Shown here: positions 26,381-38,200 of the stretch, in pieces
Position numbering within the stretch: the first letter of the stretch is position 1
How the letters are laid out: the number at the start of each line of letters is the position of its first letter
Source: Paraburkholderia lacunae
GTDB taxonomy: Bacteria; Pseudomonadota; Gammaproteobacteria; Burkholderiales; Burkholderiaceae
DNA: 64,000 nt
Reading direction: 5' to 3'
Assembly: GCF_003353175.1 (NCBI RefSeq)
Contig: NZ_QHKS01000035.1
Location: 1 to 64,000, forward strand
Notes under the pieces: model-generated
Told to the model about the DNA's origin: nothing
Database searches by the model: none
Seen by the model: the letters and a program-made list of their open reading frames with translations, nothing else
Program-made: the position numbers and the translations under genes

Positions 26381-27592
26381 ATGGGTCCGCTGATGCGACG
26401 CGACGCGCTCATGCCGCCCGCCGGACTCGCGACACCCTCCGCGCTCGACGCTTCGCCGCTCCTGCCTCGCCTCACCGTTGCGGCGGCCCGTGGGCTCACG
26501 CGCGCCTACACCGCGCAAGCGCCGCTTGCGGTGACGATCGGCACGACGCCGTATCAGCTCGCATGGCGCACACATGCCGCGCCCGCTGACGATGCGCGCG
26601 CGTATCGTTTTGCGGTCGGCCCCGCGCACGGCACGCTCTGGATCGACACGCTCGCGGAACACACATGGCTTGGCGACGCCGCGCACGAAGCCGTGCCCCC
26701 CGTGCTGCGCTGCGCGCTGCTGGCGGACCTGTGCGCCGGCATGATCGCAGGCTTGCAGGCGCTCACGCGGCAGCACGTCGAACTACTGCCACCGCCCGTC
26801 GGCCAGCCTTTTAATGCGCCCGCCGCAGCCGCCGGCCAGGCGTCCGAACCGTTTGCCGCGCGCGGCTGGCGCACGGACCCGGCCGCGCTCTGCTTCGAGT
26901 TGAGCCGCGCCCAGGACGGCTGGCGCTGTCACGGCGCCCTCACGTTCGACGCGCCGGACGCGCTCGGCGTGTTTTTCGGCGGCGCACCGGCGCCGGCTGC
27001 CGGCGCGAGTACAACCTACGCGCAGCTGCCGGTGCCGCTCACGTTTGAAATCGGCCGCACCGAACTGACGGTGGCGGAACTCTCGGACGTCGTGCGCGGC
27101 GACATCATCGCGATCGAGCGATGGCGCGCGAAAGGCCAGAACCTGCTTTGCTCGGCGCGCGTACCCGGTGCACCCGGATGGGAAATCGAGGGGCGGCCGG
27201 CAGGCAACCGAATCGTCGTCGAACGAATCAAGGAGATGCCGTTGGAACAGTCACAATCGCCTGACAACTCGCCCACGTCGCCCACATCGGCCACATCGGC
27301 GGCCGGCGCGGCCGATGACTCGCCGCAGCAAGCCGGCGCGCGCCAGCTCGATACGCTCGCCATCGACCTGGGCTTCGAGTTGCCGTCCCGCTCGATGCCG
27401 CTCGCGGAACTCGGCGCGCTGCAGCCCGGCGCCGTGATCGAAATGGAACAGGGCATCAACCAGAGCGTCATCCATCTCGTCGCGAACGGCATGCTGATCG
27501 GCACGGGCACCCTGATCGCGGTCGGGCAGAAGCTCGGCGTGCGAGTCACCGCGATCAATCCGCCGGCGCCGCACAACGCACGCGAGCGCTAG
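26381..27592 (+). CDS. sctQ: T3SS cytoplasmic ring (sorting platform) protein SctQ
   Basis: The 403-residue product ends in a SpoA (SctQ/FliN) domain: DTLAIDLGFELPSRSMPLAE, LGALQPGAVIEMEQGINQSV and KLGVRVTAI. A related SpoA-like segment sits in the middle (PVPLTFEIGRTELTVAELSD...RGDIIAIERW). The N-terminal half is poorly conserved, as usual for SctQ. In T3SS it forms the cytoplasmic sorting platform together with SctK and SctL, both encoded in the opposing operon. The start is not fixed by a ribosome site: ATGs at 26381 and 26393 are equally plausible. An internal ribosome site in the linker could give a second, short product. Its stop is three bases before sctR, so the two form an operon. 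Confidence 0.9.
   Translation: MGPLMRRDALMPPAGLATPSALDASPLLPRLTVAAARGLTRAYTAQAPLAVTIGTTPYQLAWRTHAAPADDARAYRFAVGPAHGTLWIDTLAEHTWLGDAAHEAVPPVLRCALLADLCAGMIAGLQALTRQHVELLPPPVGQPFNAPAAAAGQASEPFAARGWRTDPAALCFELSRAQDGWRCHGALTFDAPDALGVFFGGAPAPAAGASTTYAQLPVPLTFEIGRTELTVAELSDVVRGDIIAIERWRAKGQNLLCSARVPGAPGWEIEGRPAGNRIVVERIKEMPLEQSQSPDNSPTSPTSATSAAGAADDSPQQAGARQLDTLAIDLGFELPSRSMPLAELGALQPGAVIEMEQGINQSVIHLVANGMLIGTGTLIAVGQKLGVRVTAINPPAPHNARER
27230..27244 (+). promoter_or_regulatory. internal ribosome binding site and TTG start for a short SctQ-C product
   Basis: AAGGAG (27230-27235) stands six bases before an in-frame TTG (27242-27244); an ATG at 27236 overlaps the end of the site and is too close. Translation from the TTG would give a 116-residue protein holding the Pro/Thr/Ala-rich linker and the C-terminal SpoA domain. 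Internal starts producing SctQ-C are known for Yersinia YscQ and Salmonella SpaO. Confidence 0.5.
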
Positions 27593-27595
27593 GCG

Positions 27596-28264
27596 ATGGG
27601 CAATCTGCCAAATCCCGTCGCGCTGGTCGCGGTCATCGCCGCGCTCGGCATTGCGCCGTTCGCGGCGCTGATGGTGACGAGCTACACCAAGCTCGTCGTC
27701 GTGCTCGGACTGTTGCGCTCCGCGCTCGGCATCCAGCAGGTGCCGCCGAACATGGTGCTCAACGGCATCGCGTTGATCCTCTCGCTGTTCATCATGGCGC
27801 CCGTCGGCATGACGATCCGCGACGGTCTGCAACAGCAGCATTTCGATGCGTCGGGCCAACTGTCGGTCGCCGACGTGACGACGCTGGCCGATTCCGCGCT
27901 GCCGCCGATCAAGGACTTCCTCGTCTCGCACACACGGCTGCGCGACCGCGAGTTCTTCGTCAAGACGGCGACGAGCGTCTGGCCGAAAAACCGCGCCGAC
28001 GGCCTGAAAGACGACGACCTGCTGGTGCTCGTGCCGAGCTTCACGCTCGCCGAGTTGACGAAGGCATTCCAGATTGGCTTCGTGATCTACATCGTATTCA
28101 TCGTCGTCGATCTGCTGGTCGCCAACGTCCTGCTCGCGCTCGGCATGCAGATGATCTCGCCGACCACGATCTCCGTGCCGTTCAAGCTGCTGCTGTTCGT
28201 CGCGCTCGACGGCTGGTCGCTGCTGGTGCACGGCCTGGTGTTGTCGTATCGGGTGGCGGGATGA
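27596..28264 (+). CDS. sctR: T3SS export apparatus protein SctR
   Basis: The 222-residue membrane protein belongs to the SctR/FliP family: ALMVTSYTKLVVVLGLLRSA, GIQQVPPNMVLNGIALILSL, LVPSFTLAELTKAFQIGFVI and MQMISPTTISVPFKLLLFVA are the family's conserved blocks around four transmembrane helices. Five copies form the base of the export gate with SctS and SctT. Here sctR is separated from sctS and sctT, which sit in the opposing operon, an arrangement different from the usual sctRST block. The next gene overlaps by four bases. Confidence 0.97.
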   Translation: MGNLPNPVALVAVIAALGIAPFAALMVTSYTKLVVVLGLLRSALGIQQVPPNMVLNGIALILSLFIMAPVGMTIRDGLQQQHFDASGQLSVADVTTLADSALPPIKDFLVSHTRLRDREFFVKTATSVWPKNRADGLKDDDLLVLVPSFTLAELTKAFQIGFVIYIVFIVVDLLVANVLLALGMQMISPTTISVPFKLLLFVALDGWSLLVHGLVLSYRVAG

Positions 28265-29079
28265 AAACGGCGCCCGGCGCATGGCTGCTGCAAGCGCTGC
28301 TCGCCCCGCTGTTCGCCCTCCTGTGCGCGCTGGCCGCGGCCGGTTCCGCGCACGCGCAGAGCGTGACCAACACCGGCGACACGTTCTCGACCCTCGCACG
28401 CGAATGTGCGCCGAACGTCGATCGTGAAACGCTTGCCGCGCTCGTGCGCACCGAATCGGGCTTCAATCCGTATGCGATCGGCGTCGTGGGCGGGCATCTG
28501 CTGCGCCAGCCGGCGACGCTCGCCGTGGCGCTCGCCACCGCACGCGAACTCGATGCGCAAGGCTTCAGCTACAGCGTGGGTCTCACGCAAGTGAACAACC
28601 GCAATTTCGCGCGCGCGGGCGAGACCGTCGAGTCGATTTTCGAGCCATGCCGCAATCTGCGTGCCGGCGCAGCCGTCCTCACCGAATGCTTCGCCCGCTC
28701 GCGTGGAGCAACGCCGAACCCGCAGCAGGCGCTGCGCGCGGCGCTGTCGTGCTACTACAGCGGCAATTTCACGACCGGGTTCGAGACGGGTTACGTGAGT
28801 CGCGTCGTCGCGAACGCACGGGTTCAGTCGGAGGGCGGCGGCGTTCAACCGATACCGGTGGTGCGGGACGCTCCCGCTGCGCCGCGTAGCCCAAGCCTGC
28901 GAAGCGCGCCGCTTGCAATGCAAAGCGCAGCGCAGCATCCCGCCGGCGAAAACGGCTTGCGCACGAACCGCAACAGCGCGTCCGCCTGCCGTTCCCGCGC
29001 ACCGGTCGTGATGACCTGTCGCGGCCTGTCCGTCGTGCAAGCGCGTGCGATGTGCGTGCGCTGCCTCGACGCGCGCTGA
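28261..29079 (+). CDS. T3SS-associated lytic transglycosylase (VirB1/HpaH-like)
   Basis: The 272-residue product has a signal peptide with a long Ala/Leu core ending at GSAHAQ. An SLT domain follows: LAALVRTESGFNPYAIGVVG holds the catalytic Glu, FSYSVGLTQVNNRNFAR the G-L-x-Q-V/I-N motif, and ALRAALSCYYSGNF TTGF the Y-x-x-G-N-F motif typical of VirB1-like specialised transglycosylases. It should open the peptidoglycan for the needle complex. The C-terminal ~70 residues are low-complexity with four Cys in the last 35 residues (SACRSR, MTCRGL, MCVRC), possibly disulfide-bonded in the periplasm. Translationally coupled to sctR by an ATGA overlap. Confidence 0.88.
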   Translation: MKTAPGAWLLQALLAPLFALLCALAAAGSAHAQSVTNTGDTFSTLARECAPNVDRETLAALVRTESGFNPYAIGVVGGHLLRQPATLAVALATARELDAQGFSYSVGLTQVNNRNFARAGETVESIFEPCRNLRAGAAVLTECFARSRGATPNPQQALRAALSCYYSGNFTTGFETGYVSRVVANARVQSEGGGVQPIPVVRDAPAAPRSPSLRSAPLAMQSAAQHPAGENGLRTNRNSASACRSRAPVVMTCRGLSVVQARAMCVRCLDAR

Positions 29080-29128
29080 CAGCTGCGGCTCCCACACGTC
29101 AGCGCCCATCCTGCCGGCAATTCGGCAC

Positions 29129-29217
29129 ATTTCGTAGATCGCGCTCGCTGCGCCGCCCGCACCCCGCATCACGCTACGAAACACGATACGGCCAGCGGCG
29201 CGGCACGTCCTTACACT
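29129..29217 (+). promoter_or_regulatory. T3SS promoter box upstream of the giant gene
   Basis: ATTTCGTAG (29129-29137) and CTACGAAAC (29174-29182) are 36 bases apart, exactly as before sctQ, with TACACT (29212-29217) as the -10-like hexamer at the same distance and CG following. CGTC at 29206-29209 also aligns with CGTC in the sctQ promoter. The transcript would start near 29224, about 75 bases before the giant gene's ATG, so that gene has its own activator-dependent promoter beyond any read-through from sctQR. Confidence 0.72.
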
Positions 29218-29299
29218 CGAATGAGCACTGCACGCGCGGCGCCTGGACGCGCACGCCTGTATGCGTCACGCGGTGGCACATGGTCGATCGGAGGCATTC

Positions 29300-32200
29300 A
29301 TGTTGTACATAGACGGCATCGGTATGGGCGCGAACTGGCAGAACTTCCTCGCCAACTCGCTCGACACACTCGACAAGCCGCAACCGGTGCCCCCCGCGAA
29401 CAGCAGCAGCGGCACGCAAAACCCGGTCACGGTGCCGATCCCGGTGCAATCCGGTCCGAACGTCGATCCGTCCAAACCGACCAACGAGGAAATCAGCGCC
29501 GCCACGAGCCTGCTCCAGAGCACCGCGGCCCAGTACAGCGCGACGCCGCCCGACATCACCGTCGACGACGACCAGACCAAGGCAGCCCAGCAGGCCATTC
29601 AGGGCGCGCAGACCCAGTACGACCAGGCGCTCGCGAACGAGAAAGCGAAGCGAGGCGTGCTGACGATGATGCACCACGACCCGGAGACGACCCCTGCGGA
29701 TCTGAAACAGGCCGCGGCCGACTACACCACCGCCCAGCAAGCGACACAAAAGGCCCAGCGCGAGTTGAACGTCACGACCGCCGCGGGCTACATGATCGTG
29801 TACGGACAGCAGGCCGACGCGGACGGTGGCGGCCATGTCGACGGGAACACGACGCCCCCGGCACTCAGTGCGGCCCAGACCGATGCCGCCGCCAAGGCGC
29901 AGGCGTTCAAGGCGCTCATTCCGGGCGCCGGCGACAACTATGTGCCCACGCCGCAGGACATCCAGAAATCGTCCAACCCGTACGCTGCCCGCGCCGCCTA
30001 CGATGCCTGGCAGATCGCCGATGCGAAGAGCGCCGCCTTGCAGGGCAAGTACGGTGCGGACGTCGCCAACTCGAATCTCGCCTACACGCAATTCCAGGCC
30101 TATGCGGCGGATCCCGAGTACAAGGACGCGCTCGATGCCGGCGTCGGCCGCCTGAACGACGCACTGGCGCCGCTCGGCTTGCAGATCACGCCGCCACCGC
30201 CCCCGGACGGCAAACAGAATCCCACGGACCAGGTGAACAGCGCCGCCAAGCTCGCAAACTTCGCGGATGCGTGGAGCAACGCGACCGGCGACGCGCTCAG
30301 TGTGGCGAACGCGCAGCAGGCCTACGACGCCAACGCCGGCTTGTTCGGGCCGACTGTGACGAACCAGGCGCAGACCGCCGCCGACCAGAGCGCGCTGATT
30401 CACGCGCAGACCGCCGCGTCGGTGAGCAGCAGCTACTTCAACCTGGTCGCGGCGCAGAACCCCGACCTGTTGTCGAACAACGGCAACGGCAACGGCAACA
30501 GCAACAGCAATGCTTCCGGACAAGCCCCTCTCACCCAAAGCCAGCAGGTGCAGCTCGCGCACGACAGTTTCGTCATCGCGGTCGGCAACTCGCTCGCGCT
30601 CAAGTACAGCGACGCGGCGAATCAGGTCGACGATCAGATCCAGCATGAGAACCTGTGTATCGCGAACGACCCGCTGACTGGCAACGAACGCGCGTTGAAA
30701 ACCGTCGTCTCGGCGCTCAACGCCGCGGACTCGCGTCTGCAGAATTCAGTCAACGACGAGGGCGCGAAGTTCGTGCTCGACAATCAGCAAGGCGCAATCG
30801 CCGCGGACAAGAAAACGCTCGCCACCGTGCAAGCCGAATACGACAACTGGAACCAGCAGCACGGCAGCGCGAATCCGGGCCTATTCGGGCTCGCCAGGCC
30901 GCAGACCACGGACGGCATTCCGTACGCGCCACGGCCGCCCCTCGTGCCCAATCCCTTCGCGCAGCAGCTCAGCGACGCCCAGGCCGCATACCAGAAAGCG
31001 AACGATGCGCTCCCGGCGGCACAAACGAACAGCGCCATCACGCATCAGCAAGTGCTGCTCGATCAGTTCAGCGCGAGCCTCCCCGACAACTTGCTCAATC
31101 CCCAATCGGACAGCGACAAGGCCGCTCTCGCTCAACACCTCGCGGACTTCTACAAGCAGCATCACAGCGAGATGTCGCAAGGCCAGCTCGACGCGGCGAG
31201 CGGCAATACGTTCAAGGGGGCGACGGTCACGTTCGGCGACACCGGCGCGAACGCGCTGAGCACCGACCAGCAGCGCAACCTGATCGGCACCGGGCTAGGC
31301 TTGCAACCGGACCGCACGCCAGCCGCAAGCGACCCCAGCAACCCCGCGTCGATCGACAAGACACTCGACTACAGCGGCGACGCGCTCGCGGCAATCAACA
31401 AGGTGCGCGACGAAATCGCCAAAGTGGGCGGCCCCAATGCGCAGGTGAGCGTGATGCCGGTCGTCTATGCGTCGAAAGACAGCGGCATGACGACCACCGC
31501 GCTCTTCAAGGTAACGGGCAAGGACGGCTCGACGAACTACATCGACGACCAGGGCGGCAAGTACTCGAGCATCAGCAACTATGTCGACAACAATCATCTG
31601 TCGGCGAGCGGCACACTCGATATCGCGACCGGCTATGACAAAAACGGCATCCTGCAAGTGCAGCAGAGCGCCGCGCATCACAACAGCTGGCTGGAGGATA
31701 TCGGCGGCGGCAACCTCAATCTGGGGATGCTCGGCGCGGGCATCCTGCTCGACGCGACGGGCTTCGTGCTCGACGCGACAGGTGTCGGCATCGTCGCCGG
31801 GGCGGTGCTCGATACAGTGGGCACGGACATGATCACCACGTCCGTCACCGCGGCTGCGCTCAACTCGGCTAACGATCTCGGCGAACGCTTCGCGCACGAC
31901 CAAAGCGTGAGCTTCTCGGATCCGGGCGCGCGCTCCGATTATCTCAACCTGCTTCCGGTCGCGGCGGACGGCGCGGCGCGCGGCATCGAAGTTCTGACCA
32001 ACGCGGCGAGCAAGGGCACCAACCTGTTCACCCGCACAGCGGACCTGCTCCACGTGAAGCCGACGACGCTGGCCAGCGCGATCAACGGCACGGCCAAAAC
32101 GGGCGCGCGCCTCACCGCGCTCGGCGGCGCGGCGGAAGGCGTGAACCAGTTGATCGACGACATGAAGCACGGCCGCAGTATCCAGCAGGATCTGGTGTCG

Positions 32201-35200
32201 ATCGGCGAAAACATCGGCATGCTGGTCATGCACGGCGGAGTCAAGCTGCTGTCGCGCGGCGTGCTCCGATATACCGCGCCGTACGCCGCGCGCAACGGCG
32301 CCAACGAGCTCGTTACGGCAGGGGAATCGAACATCGGCGTGTACCGCGGCGACCTGTCGCTCAACCGCACACGCGCGACGCTCGGCGGCGAGACAATCGA
32401 CGTCGCGCGTGACGGCACACTGCAGGTGAACAAGGTGCCGATCACCTATGACGGCATGAACGTGCGCGTACTCGGTCCGAGCAACAGCAAGGGATTCGAA
32501 GGCAAGACGGCTTTCGTCGACCAGGACGGGCGCATCTCGGTGTTCGATCCAACCAGAGAAGGCTCGCCGATCACCCAAACCGACGAACAGATCACGTTCG
32601 GCGACAAGGGCGAAGTGTCGCTCTCGGACAATCTCTCGCTGGGCGCTTCGGGCAAGGTGCCGTTGCTAGGCACGACCTCCTCCGCGCCCGCACCGCAAAC
32701 GCAGACGGCAGGCGCGAGCCAGAACCAGAACCAGAACAGCACCGCGGACAACCTCCCGACCGAAGCAGCCGCCACGCCGGTAGAAACTTCCGCGAGCACC
32801 GGCCAGGCGGTAGAAGCGAGCGCGAACCAGACCGCCGCACGCACAAGCGAGCAACATACCGCCGACGATGTCACACGCACCGACGACACCCGTGCCGACC
32901 AGCGTCGCAGCGATCAACGGCAGGTGCAGTTTCGCCGTGTCGTCGACCCGCACAGCAGCGCCGGCGCCGGTGGGCCCGGCGAAGCGTCGCCGGTCAGCTT
33001 CAAGGCGCGCATCGCAGCGTCCGTGCTGAACGCGGACGAACCCGTGCCCGTTCAGCGCAGCCTGATTGACAGCACGCCCACAGGCGAGCCGCCGCAAGCA
33101 GATCCGGCCGCTCTGCCCTTCGACAGCAGTCACAGTATCTATGTCGTTCGTGCGGCGGGCATGCCGGAAAGCGCGCCTCGCACGGCGGCCGTGCCACCGC
33201 GCAATCTCTCCGGTTCCCCGGAAGTCGAGCCGCCGGCTGCAAACAGCAAAGCGCTCTCCGGCAGCGCGGCCAACGCGTCGGGACCGATCGATCTCTCCGA
33301 TCATGTCGGCGAACTGGCCGGTTACGCCGTGCAGAAAGGCGCCGTCATCAAGCCGACATCGCCCGCAAGCTTCATGGCCCCCAAGCCGTCCCCCACCAGG
33401 GCCGAGCAGCGTGGACCGGCGACCCAGGCCGAATTCAACAGCCTTGAGCAATGGCGCCGGCTGTCATTGCAAATGCGAACGGCGAACGGTTTGCTGAGCC
33501 CCGCCAACCGGATTGGCGCGCGCCTGACGGTACCCGCCGAAATACGCGTCGACCACGAATCCGCCTTGCAAGCGCAGGGGTTAAGCCACGCTGACGACGT
33601 CGCGCCGAACGAAACGAACCTCGCGGCGCACGGCGTTTCGAGCGAGCCCGGGGACGCCGCGACATTCGAACCCGAGCGCCACGCCGGCACGCTCGCCGCC
33701 GCCGGCGCGGGGTCGCGCGCCGGCCTCCAGATGCCGCACCCCGACATGGCTGAAGGTGCCGACGCCACGGATGGGCCGAAGCCCGGACTGATCGAACGCA
33801 TCCAGATGCGCATGGGCGGCGCGCCGCTGCCCAACGAGGTGAGCGCGCTTGTCCAGCAATCGGGCACGCTCTCACAACAACTGCGTCTGCTCGCCGAGAA
33901 TGGCTGGAAAGTGCGGCGCGGCAAGCCCGGCAGCGGTAGCCGGATGGACACGAAGCGGCGCCGCGTGACGATCGACGGCCGCGTGCGCGATCCCGGCGCG
34001 GCGACCTATGTGCTCGCGCATGAAACCCAGCACGCGGTTGAAGCCGCAACCGGCACGCTCGGCCTCGACTACAGCGGCAAGCGGCAGTTCACCCGCAGCG
34101 CACTGGAAGCAGAAGCGCGTGCGCAGTTGAACGCCTTCGAGGCACGCTACGAAATCTCGCTCGCGGGCGGTGGCGACATCGGCGAACATGCGGGGTTGCC
34201 CGAATCCATCGAACGCGAATACGACAACTGGCGGGCGGGCGATCGCGCCGGGCTCGCGCAGCGTCTGCCCGCGGCCTTTGCCGAGGCCGCCGTTTCCATC
34301 GAGGGCGGCAAGACCTATCAAGCGTTTTACGATGAAATCTGGGCAAGCCAGAACGCCCTCGCGATGCCCGCTCCCGACGCCACCGGAGCGCGCTTGCCGG
34401 CCACGTTCCGGGAGCGCACCGACTGGTCGCGCGAGAACGCGCAGGAAGACTTGCCGTTCGAGCGCTCGCTGCTCTCCGGCAAGCACCCCGACCACTCGGT
34501 GCCGATGGGCCCGATCTCGAGGCATCACTACGGCGAGCACCATCTCTACGTGGTGCGCGGCTTGGGCACGCCCGAAGGCGAGCTTCGCGTCGGCGATGGG
34601 CCTGCGCTCTCGGGCCATGGGTTCGCGCTGGGCTCACGCTATACGTTTGCCGAGCCGTACGAGATGCGCGAGCCGGTCATCCTGTCGGTGCCGAACGCGG
34701 AACTGAAGTTCGCGCCGGAGCTCGCCAACGTCTGGCAGAAAACGATTTTCGTCGCGCCGGAGGGCGCGATCGGCAGCGACGGACAATTGCGCGCAACGAG
34801 TGGTTTCCTGCGCATCGACCCCGCGCCGTATCGGTTGCGCGATCTGGGCCCGCTGACCGCCAACATTGACGGCGTTTTCTTCGACGGCGGTTCCCACGGC
34901 CCCGTCGACCTCGCTGAGCACCTGGGCTCGCTGCTCAGCTTCGGCGTCCAGAAAGGCGGCTTCGAACTGGGCGCGAACGCGGTGGTCGGCGTGTATTCGC
35001 AAGGGGGGACGAGCGCAGCGGATCATGTGCAGTCGGCCATGACCGAATTCGAGAGCCTCGATACGCTACGCTTGCTGGGGATCAGGACACTGACCATGAA
35101 CGGCGTGTTCAGCGTGGCCAACCGCGTTGCGGTGCTGTATCAGCCGCGCGGCGAAGTGCACAGCCACGAGGTGGATGCCGTTTACGCGCATCTGCGCAGC

Positions 35201-38200
35201 CAGTTCACCAGTCGCGAAGTCGCGGCCGGCAAGCTGCCGGCGAACATCCTCAGCGCAACGCTGGATCAACTCGATACGACCCGCACGATCGTCGCGCAAG
35301 AGAAGCTCGCGTTCGACTTCCAGGGCATCTACCGCGACGGCCATTTCTATGTGAGCGATCCGAACCGGATCGAATACGGTGCCGGCGAATATCACGACGC
35401 GACGCTGCAAAAGGTCGACGAGCAGATCAACGCGATCGCACGCGGCATTGCCGAACACAAGATTCTGGTCGACGGCGCACCGCTCGACATGCCGCATCCG
35501 GCGATGGCGGAAACCGGCCCGTACAGCAGCAAGCCAGGACTCATCGACCGCATTCGGATGCGCCTCTTCGGCGCGCCGCTGCCTGACGAAGTGAGCGCTC
35601 TCGTATCCCAGTCGAGCACGCTGTCGAACCAGTTGCGCATGCTCGAGAGCAAAGGCTGGAAGGTCGTCCGCGGCAAGCCGGGCAGCGGCAGCCGGATCAG
35701 TACGAAGACGAAGACCGTGACGATCGACGGCGGGTTGCGCGACGCCGGCAGCATGACCTATGTGCTCGCGCATGAAGCCCGGCACGCGGTAGAAGCGGCG
35801 AGCGGCACGCTCGGCCTCGACTACGGCGGACAGGGCCGGTTCACGCGCAGTGCGCTGCAGGCGGAAGCCCGCGCGCAATTGAATGCCTTCGAGGCACGCT
35901 ACCAGATCTCCCTCGCAAACGGCGTCGATATCGCCGCGCACACGAGCCTGCCTGAGACGATCGAACGGGAATACGGCAACTGGGCGACGGGCGATCGCGC
36001 CGCCCTCACGCAGCGTCTGTCCGAAGCCTTTGCCGAGGCGCCGGTTTCCGTCGAGGGCGGCAAGACCTATCAGGCGTTCTACGACGAAGTATGGGCGCGC
36101 CAGAAGCCCAACGCGCCCCACACGCCGCGCACCCAGCCTGCGCCAGCCGGCTACGTTTCCGTCGACGCACAAGCCGTGGACGAACGCACGGTCAGGCTGA
36201 CAACGGCGGACGGCCATGCAGTCGAGGTGCGCGTGTACGGCGGAGCAAGAGGCGCACGGCCGACGGAGCTCGCCGAGATTCGCATGCCCGGTCAGCCCGA
36301 CAACCGGCAACCCTTCGAACTCCTGCACGATCCCGAGACCGGTGCGCCGGCCATCATCCGGCGCATCATGGGCGCAGCCGAAAGTCCCGAGCCGCAGCCC
36401 ACGCCCGCGGTTACGCCGGAAAACCTGCCATCGAGCTTCGATGAACGCGTCGCCCACACCCTCGCCAACGCGCGAGCGGAGTCGCCGTTCGCGGGCGGCC
36501 AGGCCCCCGATGCCGCCTCGCTCGGCCGGCGCATGGGCGCCACCACGCTCGTCCCCGGTCATCAACTCGTCGTCCTGCACGCAGAGGGCTCCCCCGACGG
36601 CAGACTGATGCTCGGCGGCCGGCCGGTGCCCACCCACGACTTCCTGCTCGATACACGCGAGACCCCGCGCGACGTCGACTTCGGCTGGATTCTCTCGGCC
36701 CGTTACGCCGATGTGCGAAGCGCCGCCGAAATGGCGAACATCTGGCAGATGCCGATCTACGCACCGCCCACCGAAGCGGTTCGCGCGGACGGCACGCTTG
36801 TAGAGGCCGACGCGATGCGCCGCTACGACCCCGCGCCGTACGCGCTGCCCGACCTGGGGCGGCTCGCCGTCGATCGCCAGGGCGTGCACGCGGCGGACGA
36901 CCCGGCCAAACGCATCGACGTGGAGCGCTACCTGGGCGCGATGCTCGGCATCGGCAGCGAAAAAGCCGTGTACGAACTGAGCGTCGACACGGTCGTCGGG
37001 CTGTACGACAAAGCGCCTTTCACGCGACGCGCCAACCTGGAAGCCGCGCGCAACGAGTGGGAGGGCCTCGTCATGCTGCGCCAGCTCGGCCTGCGCACGG
37101 TGGCGATGCACGGGCCGTTTTCGGTCGCCAACCGCCTCGCCGTGCTGTACCGGCCGCGCGCGGTGCTCGATAGTTTCGAGGTGATCGAAAACGGCACGCT
37201 GCCCAAGCGCATCACGCAGGCTGCGATCGATCATCTCAAGCAGATCCGCGCAACCGTCGAACGGGAAAAACTCAGGCTCGACCTGCAGGGGCTTTTTACC
37301 GAGAACGGACATTTCTACCTGAGCGATCCGGGCAAGGTCGTCGCCGGAAGCGACGGCTATCGCGAGTCGTTCGACCGCGCCGACAGGTTGCTCAAGAAAC
37401 TGCTGCAAGGGCTCAAGAGCGGCGACATCGAACTTGCGCACCCGGCAATGACCGAAGACCTCGGCCCGGGCGGCGACTATGCCCCCCGCCCGTCGCTGAT
37501 GACGCGCATCCTGATGCGCTTTCGGGGCGTGCCGGTATCGGGCGACGTCAGCGCGCTCGCGCAGCACTCGAGCCTGCTTTCCGAATATCTGCGCCTGCTG
37601 AGCGATCGTGGCTGGCAGGTGAAGATGGGCCGCGTAGGCGGCGGCAGCAAGATCAACGAACGCAAGAAGCAGATCGTGATCGACGGCGGCCTGCGTCGCA
37701 CCGGCAGCATCGTCTATTCGCTCGCGCACGAGGTCGGTCACGCTGTCGATGCCATCAACGGCACACTTGGACTCGACGGCAGCGGCAAAGAGGCGTTCGT
37801 CGAGAGCGCGCTCGAGGCCGAGGCGCGCGCGCAGACGGTCGCCTTCCGGGTACGCGACGAGATCGAGGCGGCCAAAGCGATCGATATCGCCGAACACGTC
37901 CGCCTGCCGGATGCAATCGAACGCGAAGCCGGGCGCGCTCGCGCTGACGACCCCGTCTCGCTCGAACGGCTCGCGGCCGCCTTTGCCGATGCGCCGACTT
38001 CGCTCAAAGGCAACCGCACGTATCGGCAGCACTACGAAGCGGCCTGGGCGAAGCAGCGGATGCGCTGGCACAGCGCGGACGGTATCGAGATGCCTGCTGC
38101 GGGCACGCCGAATCCAGCGCCTGCGCCGGGCGGCTCGGCGCACGCGGAACGCGCGGCGCAGTGGCTCGACGCACGCGGGTTGCGCAAGCTGCAGCGTGTG

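Noticed and set aside
29174..30646. 490-codon minus-strand frame at the start of the giant gene
   Set aside because: Val/Arg/Gly-rich repeats come from the complement of Ala/Asn/Gln codons; no ribosome site, and the sense gene has a strong one.
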